A stretch of DNA of 64,000 nt from Brassica napus (Eukaryota; Streptophyta; Magnoliopsida; Brassicales; Brassicaceae): contig NC_063452.1 of the NCBI RefSeq assembly GCF_020379485.1, positions 34,867,608 through 34,931,607 on the forward strand, in the 5' to 3' direction. Below the pieces are notes generated by a model that saw only the letters and a program-made list of their open reading frames with translations, was not told the origin of the DNA and did not search any database. How positions within the stretch are numbered: position 1 is the first letter of the stretch; the number at the start of each line of letters is the position of its first letter. Shown here in pieces: positions 55,782 through 64,000 of this stretch. The position numbers and the translations under genes were made by a program.

Positions 55782-57089
55782 TGTGGGAACCGAAATTTGT
55801 ACTGTCGATTTAAGTTGATTTAGGAAAGATAGGAAACCCTAAATTTCCCAGAGGTCCCGAATATCTGCTAAACCACACGCCAAGTATGAAATTGATAAAA
55901 CGAAAAAGAAAGCAAGAAGGATTTCTATTCTTAATATGTGTTGATCGTTACAACAAGGTAAGAGCCTCGGCCACAAGAGCTGTCGGCGAGATTCCTAGTT
56001 CTAGCAACCTAAGACTACAAAAACCTAATTGAGTCGCAGCTCGATAATAACAAACGAAAAATTGCCTAAATGCTCTAAGTACTAAGCATTTGCCCTGAGT
56101 AGAGAAATTGCATCCCTCTGCCTCTTCGACCTCGACATCCTTATATACTCCTTTAGAGGTGGTTTGCTCTTTACCTTTCAGCCCTTGGTCGAGTTCATCA
56201 CCTTACGGAAATATTCCATTTTTCTTCGATCTTTGTATTTATCTTCCAAACTTGACATTTATATTTTTCTGCGTAACCAAAGATAAACCGTCATAACGAT
56301 TGGGCTTGATTTCGTATAAAATCGCAAGTGGGCTCTTTGCCGCGTTTTGGGCCCTTTCGGGCCGTTTTCCGATAGGGGTTTTTACGATTTTATAAAAAGA
56401 GCACTTTCGAAACGATGTCGATTCTGAAGAACATTCAAATTCCTCGTATAGCGTAGGCAATCCAAGGTGTTCCGCTAACCGTTGTCGTTTTATAAGATCA
56501 ATCTGAATGTTATTCGAGAGAACGAGTTCTTGTCGTTTCAAAATCGTAAAGTTCCAACGGTGACTCCGATCGAGATGAAACAAGAGCAAGTTTAATCTAA
56601 TCCCAAAGAGGGAAGCTACGAGGATGGGACGAAGGCAGGTTAATCGATCCAACTCGTCGAATGGACGAGTTGGACTGCATGTTCGGTCCAACCCGCCCAG
56701 TCCAACTCGCCCATTCGGCGAGTTGGACGGCTCGGTCGATCCAACTCGCCCGTTCGGCGAGTTGGATGGCTCGGTCGATCCAACTCGCCCGTTAGGTGAG
56801 TTGGATTGATCCAACTCACCGAAAGGGCGAGTTGGTAGGTGCGTCTGGTCCAACTCGCCCCTTCGGGGAGTTGAACGAGGGGTGTTTCATGGTTCAGATC
56901 CATTGTCTGAGGCCTTGAGTAAACTTTCTCGAAGACTTATCATGTAAATCCTTTTAGAATTGTTACGAATTTAATCTTGGGTTTTCACACCTCTCTATTC
57001 TTTTGAATTCTAGTTCTTCTTTTGAAAGAGGACACTTCTTCGGAAGTTTTTTGACGTTGATTTCGTTGTGACCGATTTCGACCCCAACA
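55782..57089 (-). mobile_element. P-type 3' LTR of E19
   Basis: 1308 bp: TGTGGGAACC to ACCCCAACA on the plus strand. A minus-strand TATATAA lies at 56141-56147. A palindrome array of a third type is at 56647-56878. The complement of a polypurine tract (57090-57108) lies on the right, so it is a 3' LTR. Confidence 0.85.
56647..56878 (-). repeat. Palindromic tandem array with CCAACTCGCC arms
   Basis: About six units of about 39 bp. Each pairs CCAACTCGCC with GGCGAGTTGG across a loop of about five bases. It sits at the same LTR position as the CCATGG and TACGTA arrays of the other P-type LTRs. Confidence 0.9.
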
Positions 57090-57108
57090 GTTAACCCCCC
57101 CCCCCCTC
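57090..57108 (-). other. Polypurine tract of E19
   Basis: The complement GAGGGGGGGGGGGGTTAAC adjoins the LTR. The GTTAAC end is like that of the E4 and E9 tracts in mirror form. Confidence 0.7.
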
Positions 57109-57283
57109 AGCTCGTTAGAAATATGGTGTTCTTGCGAGCGGTTTAGACATATCAAGTAGGTTAGGCGGAATCCAATGTTTGAAAATCCGAAGGTGAATAG
57201 TGAATTTTCTTGTCTATAAGTAGAGATTTTACGATTAGAATGCGGGTCTCAATCTTAGTTTCCGTTGAGAGCTCAATGTTATA

Positions 57284-57808
57284 TTTCCCGAATGCGGGTC
57301 TTTAATTCAACGCTTGACGGAAGTTTCAAAGAGGCACTTCATCCGTTTTCAGAACGAGGTAGCGGAAAGAGAGCGCAGACAGGCTGAGACCCATTCCCGA
57401 GCTCTCATTCGTGTGGAGAGGAAAGGGAGGAGGACGATTGCTGTTGAGTTAGCGATGAGAGCTACATTGTTTGATGCTGAGTTCAGGAGTTTCAAGGACG
57501 CTCAAGACTACGTGGGTTACTTCCGCGAATGCCGCGGTTCGGTTGGTATCCTTTGGAAGTTACAGAACGCTGATTTCTCTTTTCTCTCCGAGGTTGCTGA
57601 GATGTCAGGCCTCATGGATGGGTGCGCCCAGGCCGAGTCGATGGTTCCTCCAATCGAGGGGAGGATCCGAGAGCTTTGGGAACCCATCGAGGTTTCGGAG
57701 GACACGTCGGAAGCGGGAGCCGATGCTGCGGACGAGGGAGGAGAAGTGGATCAGCCCGCAGACTCATTTGGAGCCTCGATTTCTGGGTATCTTGACCTTG
57801 ATCTCTGA
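57284..57808 (+). CDS. Last exon of the antisense gene of E19, open
   Basis: Plus strand, opposite to E19. A 164-codon open reading: HFIRFQNEVAERERRQAETH, ALIRVERKGRRTIAVELAMR, FRSFKDAQDYVGYFRECRGS and an acidic end SGYLDLDL. It is the counterpart of 8476-9033 in E4, without its stops. The exons with the Transposase_28-like domain are absent; only about 180 bp lie between it and the polypurine tract. It could be made only as a fragment. The Arg/Glu-rich first part is helical and coiled-coil-like. Confidence 0.55.
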   Translation, partial: FPECGSLIQRLTEVSKRHFIRFQNEVAERERRQAETHSRALIRVERKGRRTIAVELAMRATLFDAEFRSFKDAQDYVGYFRECRGSVGILWKLQNADFSFLSEVAEMSGLMDGCAQAESMVPPIEGRIRELWEPIEVSEDTSEAGADAADEGGEVDQPADSFGASISGYLDLDL

Positions 57809-59063
57809 AGGTCGTCGGGATTGTTTTCCCTTTGCCTTTATCTCAAGATTTCGTGTAGTGTTTTAGGCCGAGTGTGGTCGTTCGTTATTTGAGTGTGCTA
57901 TGGCCTTGCGAGGTCATTTGACTATGTATGCGGGACTGGCCGTTGGTTGCTTCGAATCCCAGCCGCTCTGGGGCCTTTTTATATATAACGAATGTTCTTT
58001 TAGCATTCTATGGGTTTTAGTTTATACTTCTGCCAAGTGTCGAGGGAAAGACACGAGTAGTCACTTCGTATCTTAACTCTAATTTGTCGTTCAGTTCGTT
58101 TGCTCTTTCGAGGGTATTCAAAAACGTTTAGGAGTTTTACGAAGTTTCGTGAGCGTTTTAGATGTGGACGATGAGACATGTTTTAAGATCTCGTATCAGT
58201 TTCGATATCATGCCTTCAGATGTTAATGGACCAGTAGGACTGGGTTTAGGGCAAGACCTAGGTTTACTTTCGGCTCTAAGGCTATGAGACGACTAATCGG
58301 CTTTCGTTTTACCCGTTGGCGATTTCTACCTAATTCTTTCCCATTAAAGTCTGCGACTGGGCGTCAGCTTGTCTGACTTATGTGAGAAGAATCAAGCACT
58401 CTCCAGAGAACGTCTGGTGTGCTGACCAAAATTTTGGATTTTCTTGTATAGCATGCTATGGTATCCTTGTCTGATGTAAGAGAACCTTTAGTTTTTATGA
58501 AAGGTTTGACTACGAGTTCTTTTTTAGAGAACGTTTTGGACTTGTCCGTCAGGGCCAATCGACGGGCATGTTGTATTTTAGAGTCACAGACGGACTGTGT
58601 ACTTGGATAATATCTTTCGAGAAATATTTGCGACGTCTCGCTTTCTCGAAGATATATCTTTTGCTGTGAGATGGCTACGATCTTCGTTTTTATAGAAGAT
58701 GCGTTTTTCCGGTCTTGCTTGACCATGAGTATGTGTGAATTATGCAGGAATTAGGTTTTGTCCAAGTACTGCTTGGACGGTATGCCCTTATCTTGGGTAT
58801 TTCTTAGGCCAACCTTAGATTACTGTGACTTATTGCAAGCAAATTGTAAGATCGGAAGAAGGTAGAATTTATTGAAATTTTTTCAAAAATATCGAGTACA
58901 TTCATGGATATTTTGGACTTTGTGGGAGCATACGAGTATATGTACCCTCCCCCCCCCCTTTTTAACGAGGGGGATAGCTGAACTTGTCGATATGAAAAGC
59001 TACCTAAGTACCTCTTTCGAGGATCAAGCCATCTCGTAGTTATGCTTGTTGCTGCGGGTGTTC
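57809..59063 (-). other. Untranslated region of E19
   Basis: No supported gene. It mirrors 7218-8475 of E4, including a C-run and the complement of the TACGTAGGCAG motif (59000-59030). It lies between the protease stop and the antisense exon. Confidence 0.6.
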
Positions 59064-59711
59064 CTACTCGCTGGATTGTATCGTTCCGGTTACTTCAGCC
59101 GTTAGGGCTTCAGTTGGATCGACGACCGTTTCAGGAGTCGGGCTGTCCGCTGGAAAGGCGATGGATTCGGGGACTATGTCGCTTTCTGGAGTCGTTGCCT
59201 GGTCGGGTGAGTCTGGATCACTTTTTATTGAGCTCTCGGGAGCGTTTTGAGCTTTCTTAGCCCACTTCGGGTTGACCGCGGGGGTGTTCCGTGTTTGTCG
59301 TTGTTTATGCTTGGCCAAGAAGCAGAGCCTAGACTGTTTCTGGCATCCCCAGATTACCGCTGTTCCGTTTGGAGTTGGGAACTTGACGCCAAGGTGGTAA
59401 GTCGACGGTACCGCTCTCATGGCATTGATCCAAGGAGTTTCCATGATGACATTGTAGATTGCCGGGTTATCGACTACCGCGAAGTCAATGATTTTCGTCA
59501 CCTCTTTAGCCATCACTGAGAGTTTGATTGATCCGAGGGTGATTGACGTTGCACCTGAGAAACTAGTGAGAGGTTTTGGTTCCGGGACGACTTCTCCGAG
59601 TTCGATTTTCATCCTTTGGAGGGTATCGCGGAAGATGACGTTGACTGTGCTTCCCGTGTCGATAAGGATCCTTCCCACTTCCAGGTCTCGGATTACTTGA
59701 TCGATAACCAA
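59064..59711 (-). pseudogene. Protease of P-type E19
   Basis: The minus strand reads [27 protein letters not shown], the same active site as E4, then [17 protein letters not shown] and the acidic tail to QSSE. A frameshift near 59700 separates it from gag. The tail ends at the same stop as E4, which supports a gag-PR-only polyprotein. Met-Glu replaces Met-Gly in IMGTPW. Confidence 0.85.
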
Positions 59712-60950
59712 TGGTCGCAGTGAGGTTTCTCGATTCTGATGGTTTCCCGCTCTTCGAAGACGATCGTATCGTTAGTGGCGTCGTCGGTTGGGGACCAAGC
59801 CAGCCAGCTTGAACACGTCTCAGCCTTCCGTCCATAAGCTTTGATCGACGAGATCGAATTGTGATAGAATTGCGATCCCCCGATGATCATGCTCACCCTT
59901 CGACGGTTGCTGTCGTTTCCTCGGTCATCCTGCCTCCTTCTGCGTTTCTCGCCCGACTGATTTTTCTGGGTATTGTTTTCGGGGGACTCTTTATCAGCTT
60001 TGGGAGGGCGATTGGAATCCTGGAGGAGGTCTTTTATGCCTGTGACCTTCAAAATTTCGCTGGCGAGGAGCTTCGCAGCAAGCCTTGCGCCGAGAACCTT
60101 GCAGTTCATAGTGGAATGACCTCTGGTCTGGTGGAACTCGCAGTAGGAATTATCCTTGAACTGGTTCCTGGTCCAGGTATTTTCGGAAGTGTTTCCCTGT
60201 TCGGAGTTGATAGCGTAATTATGCTCGCCCTGGAGATCTTCTCCCTCGTGGTGGACATACCTGTTGTTGCGAGGGTTTTTCCTTCTCGCGGACGTCTTCT
60301 GCGGATTGTACTTCTGGGAGAGGACTTTCATCTCTTCTTCCATCATGATGAAGTCTGTTGCCTTGTGAAGAGCGTCTTGGATTGTTCTCGGTTTTTCAAA
60401 GGATATCCATTGCCGGAGTTTCGACCTGTACCAGAGAGTTTTCCGCAAAGCGTCGACTGCCACTTTGTCGCGGAGTGGTTTGTCTTCTCTTTGAGATAGA
60501 CTCCAAAGGCGACGTCTGAGGTTTCCCTGTCCATGAACATGGAATACTGTTTGAGAAACTCTGAGGCGAGCTGACGGAAACTTCCGATGGAGTTTCGTTT
60601 CAGACGAGAAAACCATTCGAGCGCGGCTCCTTTGAGGTTTTCGACGAAGAGGAGGTAGTAGCCCGCGTCTCGTTCGCGTTCCTTCAGTTTGCACTTTCCC
60701 ATCGCGATCTGGAAAGACTGCAGATGCGCCTTCAGGTCGGTGGTGCCATCGTAGACGAGAATTTTGATCTTCCCAGGATCTGAGATGTTAGTTTCCGTGA
60801 TCCGGGCAGTGAACAGAGTTTTCCGCGCTTACTCGAGAAGTCTGTCGATCTCGGGTGCAGCGCTTGTCGCGTGGTGAATCTGCGACTTTACCGCCCTGAC
60901 TTCTGCCGCAGTTTTTGCGATGTACTTGCGGAGATCATGGATCTCATCAG
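59693..60950 (-). pseudogene. Gag of P-type E19
   Basis: The minus strand reads [15 protein letters not shown] and [18 protein letters not shown], then [20 protein letters not shown]. After a frame change near 60500 and a short loss after REDKPL come [22 protein letters not shown] and the knuckle-like [15 protein letters not shown] stop replaces Gly after IDRLLE at about 60829. It is otherwise colinear with E4 and over 85 percent similar by eye. Confidence 0.85.
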
Positions 60951-61872
60951 GAACTTCCAAAATTCCTGTTGTTGCTGTAGCTGTTGTTGTAGGGTTTTGG
61001 TACTGCGAATTTTGGTTGAAGTTACTTCTGTTTCCATAGGAGTTTCTGTTTCCACCCTGGTTTCCTTGGAATCCAGCTCCACCAATGTAGTTTACTTCTT
61101 CTTCCTGTGTTCTACCCTCTACAGCTTCTGCATCTTCAACAAAGCTAACCTGCTTCTTGAGAAGCTTGTGAACACTGTCCAGTTTTGCCTTCACCTCATC
61201 CAACTGATCATTCCCAAGGATGGTGGCAGATCTCTTCCTCTCAACATCAGTGTTCGTGGTGCTGTTGATGGATGCTAGGTTTTCAATCACCTTGACCGCC
61301 TCCTCTGGATTTCTGGTGTTGAAGTTTCCGTTGCTGGAAGCATCAAGAGCCATCTGGTACTGCACCGCGATGCCTCTGTTGAAAGTACTGCGTAGCTGTA
61401 CTTCATTGAATCTGTGGTGTGGACAGTCTCTCTGGTAAGACTTGAATCTGATCCAAGAGCCTCTGAATGATTCTGCAGGCTCCTGAGTGAATATAGCAAT
61501 CTTGCTCCTCAAGTCTTGAGCATGCGCCTCATTAAAGAAATTGCATAAGAATGCATTCTTGATTTCGCTCCAGGATTTAAGAGATTCTGGTTGTAACTGC
61601 TTGAGCCAATGCAGAGCTTTTCCAGCAAGTGAATATCTGAAAAGTTTGCATAATAGGTAGTCGTCAGAGACTCCCTTGACTCTAATAGCAGAAATCTGAT
61701 CCTCGAACCTCTCCAGATGGTCCATAGGATGCTCGTGGGATAGTCCATGGTAGGGCAACTGTCCCACAAGTTTGTAGTACTGCGCTTTCAGCTCAAAATC
61801 CCTCTCAATGGTAGGAGGAATGATGGCTGATTTGTTGGTGTAGTAGCGATCTGGACGGTTGTAGTCAGCCAA
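60829..61872 (-). CDS. Chimeric gag: Athila gag fused to P-type gag
   Basis: A single 347-codon frame on the minus strand. Codons 1 to about 305 are an Athila-type gag: [20 protein letters not shown], then [59 protein letters not shown] and an Asn/Gly-rich tail. At about codon 305 it changes to P-type gag ([38 protein letters not shown]). The join is in frame. The reading then stops where P-type gag would go on. It could be a product of recombination between genomes in a particle or of a deletion between neighbours. Confidence 0.75.
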   Translation of the reverse strand: MADYNRPDRYYTNKSAIIPPTIERDFELKAQYYKLVGQLPYHGLSHEHPMDHLERFEDQISAIRVKGVSDDYLLCKLFRYSLAGKALHWLKQLQPESLKSWSEIKNAFLCNFFNEAHAQDLRSKIAIFTQEPAESFRGSWIRFKSYQRDCPHHRFNEVQLRSTFNRGIAVQYQMALDASSNGNFNTRNPEEAVKVIENLASINSTTNTDVERKRSATILGNDQLDEVKAKLDSVHKLLKKQVSFVEDAEAVEGRTQEEEVNYIGGAGFQGNQGGNRNSYGNRSNFNQNSQYQNPTTTATATTGILEVPDEIHDLRKYIAKTAAEVRAVKSQIHHATSAAPEIDRLLE

Positions 61873-62338
61873 CGTCCTGGGTTGTGCAGCCTCATTTACA
61901 GGTAATGTAGTACCTGTAGTAGTAGCATCAGGCCCAGGGATTGCAAGCCCCCTGAGCTTCTACTCTCTGACCTGCTGCATTACGCAGATGACCCTCTTGG
62001 TCATGCAGGTCTCCATTGTTTTCCCAAACAAGTATCAAAGGCGCAACCATTGCTCACAGTTCAGTATCGATCGATGTCTGAGATGGAATGTCGATCGATA
62101 TCGGGTGAAAGGTATCAGTCGATGGAATGTTTGTGTTGTCGATCGACAGGGGTGAGCGAGAATCAGTCGACGGAACTGGGGTCTGGGTCGACGGTGGTTG
62201 AGCAGAATCGAACGACACAGAAGTATTGTTGTCGGTCGATAGGGACCGCGCTTCCTTACGGATCGTAAATTCAAAACTTGCAGGATCTGGTGAGAATATC
62301 AGTTCGGATTCCTTGTTGCTTTTGGTACTGCTGGGCAT
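61873..62338 (-). pseudogene. Athila gag N-terminal part with SID repeats (E20)
   Basis: The reading starts MPSSTKSNKESELIFSPDP at 62338 and runs into STD/SID repeats coded by ATCGATCGAC-like units. It stops at 62054. The bridge to 61872 is frameshifted. It matches the layout of E17 (51375-51575). Confidence 0.6.
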
Positions 62339-62409
62339 GTACCTGAAAATCCAAGAAAAAGTTTATGCAAAAATACTTAACAAAAATTAGAAAACAGGCG
62401 ATCAAAGCT

Positions 62410-62426
62410 TCCCGGCAACGGCGCCA
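62410..62426 (-). other. Primer binding site of E20 (tRNA-Asp)
   Basis: On the minus strand TGGCGCCGTTGCCGGGA, a match to the Athila tRNA-Asp site, four bases from the LTR. Confidence 0.85.
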
Positions 62427-62430
62427 AATT

Positions 62431-63735
62431 TGATACCACTCAAATTACCCTAAGGACTGATTTATACTCTCTCAAATAAGTGGTCGAGTTGTAGTACTTA
62501 GAGAACGATTTCACAAGGAGCTAGGGAACCTAGAGATTCTAATATGATTTGTTAAGCAAGATGTTTTAAGAGTTTTAAAAGTAAATTGCAGTTTTATATT
62601 GAACAAGTATTTGTTCAATAGCAAGTTTTGGGGTTTTGGTGCTTAAAAAGGAAATAGCCAGACTTAGGGTTTTTATTCAGGAAAGTTGGAATTATAATCC
62701 TATAGATGCCTAATGAGTTGCATGCATGATAATGTAAAGCTCAACTATTTGATCGACAAGTCTTTCGGCCATTGCGAGCATTGACTTGTTGACTATTAAC
62801 TAGATCTATGATCTCAACTCTCGTTATATTGATCTATAGAAAGTGTCGATCGATATTCCAATGGGCATATCGATCGATACCCCTTTTGCACTGTCGATCG
62901 ATTATTCAAGTGTGATATCAATCGACACGCTCTAGTTAAGGTTTATGCACATGTTGAATGAATGCCTACTAAGCTTACTAGATCAGCTCTCGCCTTGCTC
63001 ATAGCAAGAAACAAAGTTCATTTAGAATGTTTTCAGGATGAGAATTAGCTATGGCTTTTATCAATCAATCCTAGGGCAAGTTCTAGGTAGCTAATCTAGA
63101 CACATGCATTAATGAACAATTCTATAGATGATTATCACAACTCAGCAATCTATAATTGGGGCTAATCCCTCCTAACCTATTTAAACCCTAAAATCTAACA
63201 AGAGAACTACTCAGACATGGCTAAGCAATTCATAACAACATTTAGGTATAAAAACTTCATAGAATAAATAAGATAAATATCAATGGAGTTTCAATCACAA
63301 ATAATAACTTGGATCTTCTCTCCTATCTATCAATAAAACTATGAAACACAAAGAAAGCACACTTTGCCTCTAACATGGCGGCAAAGCTTATATAATTAGG
63401 GTAAAACTCGTCAGGGGCAATCTTGTAAAATAGTGAAATCTTGGGCTTCAAGTCGGATGTGACCAAACGGGCTTTCTGCGCGCTTCGCTATCGATCGACA
63501 CCATGACTTGTGTATCGATTGATTCTAGCTCTCCAATATCGACTGATTGTCGATCTCGATGGTCATCTCGGGTGCTTACTCCAAATATCTCCAAAATGCT
63601 CCAAAATCATCACTTATGTCCAAAACATTCCTGATCTTATAAATATAATAAATAGACTCTATAATAATATAAATATTAGTAAAAACACCTATAAACTATG
63701 GATGAAAATGGGTCAAATACATAGTCTATCAATCA
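62431..63735 (-). mobile_element. Athila LTR of E20 (5' LTR)
   Basis: 1305 bp: TGATACCACTCAAATTACC to CTATCAATCA on the plus strand. A minus-strand TATATAA lies at 63388-63394. Several TCGATCGA motifs occur (62850-62930 and 63490-63560). Its partner LTR is not seen. Confidence 0.85.
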
Positions 63736-64000
63736 TTCTAGTTATTTTCAGGTATTGAGTCAAGCAATGGCTTGATCCCAATTAATCATACGATCTAAGT
63801 TTAAAGGATGATCAATCCTAAACTTAGCTTTAATGCATAACTAGATGATTGAACTATATTTCTAAACATTCCTAACAATTGTTGTGTCAGTATTACATTT
63901 ATCAACCTATTTGAGAAACCTAAATATAACTGTAAAGACTACTCAGACATATTCATGGAACACATGGTTATGATGGTCTGAATAATACTTATATAAATTA
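63736..64000 (-). mobile_element. Second Athila LTR fragment (E21)
   Basis: TTCTAGTTATTTTCAGG and what follows match 52264-52528 of the E17 LTR nearly base for base. So E20 was inserted into an Athila LTR. The rest lies beyond the window. Confidence 0.8.

Noticed and set aside
57471..57866. Second plus-strand frame over the antisense exon of E19
   Set aside because: It is a shadow of the 57314-57808 frame, which is conserved in E4.
1..64000. Host protein gene or structural RNA gene
   Set aside because: Every sizeable coherent reading matches a retroelement protein or a shared element region; no tRNA or rRNA pattern was seen by eye, though small RNAs cannot be excluded without a search.

Overview
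The window is a eukaryotic plant sequence made almost entirely of nested, mostly broken LTR retrotransposons. I see no host gene, rRNA, tRNA or bacterial-type operon. Athila-type elements with tRNA-Asp primer sites, Tat-lineage and Tekay-type chromovirus pol, and LTRs rich in short palindromes suggest a dicot, most likely a Brassicaceae (Brassica-like) pericentromeric or other heterochromatic region. The species call is an inference from family resemblance.

Four kinds of element recur. P-type: LTRs start TGTTGGGGTC and end GGTTCCCACA, often with a tandem array of palindromes, and the internal part is gag-protease without reverse transcriptase or integrase (1-13206, 21430-27012, 45207-53302, 55782-60955). 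T-type: short (about 0.4-0.5 kb) LTRs start TGTTGGGGAAAAATAC and end CCCTAACA, with Tat-lineage gag-PR-RT-RNase H-integrase (18333-20481, 27656-45206, 53303-55364). Athila-type: LTRs start TGATATCA or TGATACCA, with a tRNA-Asp primer site (27013-27655, 45862-53030, 60955-64000). Chromovirus or Tekay-like: pol plus 3' LTR at 13207-18332, and a large non-autonomous derivative with 3-kb LTRs and an iMet primer site at 29899-38785.

Layout. 1-5466: three P-type copies in alternating orientation, joined head to head and at ragged breakpoints. 5467-13206: a P-type element with gag-PR on the plus strand, an antisense spliced gene with a gypsy-type Transposase_28-like domain, and a 3' LTR that holds a solo LTR with a perfect 5-bp target duplication. 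13207-18332: decayed Tekay-type pol and 3' LTR. 18333-21425: Tat pol remnants on both strands. 21430-27012: a non-coding P-type relative. 27013-29737: Athila and T-type fragments with a second antisense Transposase_28-like ORF. 29738-39133: a T-type 3' LTR split by the large derivative. 39134-45206: two T-type elements on the minus strand. 45207-53302: a P-type LTR split by an Athila element that lacks integrase but keeps an intact ORF-1. 53303-55781: T-type LTRs and minisatellites. 55782-60955: a P-type gag-PR element on the minus strand. 60829-64000: an Athila gag fused in frame to the P-type gag, an Athila LTR, and a second Athila LTR fragment at the edge.

No autonomous element is intact. 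The P-type elements would need RT and integrase in trans, perhaps from Tat relatives such as those whose fragments lie nearby. The most unusual signals are interchangeable palindromic tandem arrays at similar places in related LTRs, antisense spliced genes inside gag-PR-only elements, and the integrase-less Athila inserted at the centre of a palindrome. E-labels in the entries denote my own element numbering from left to right.
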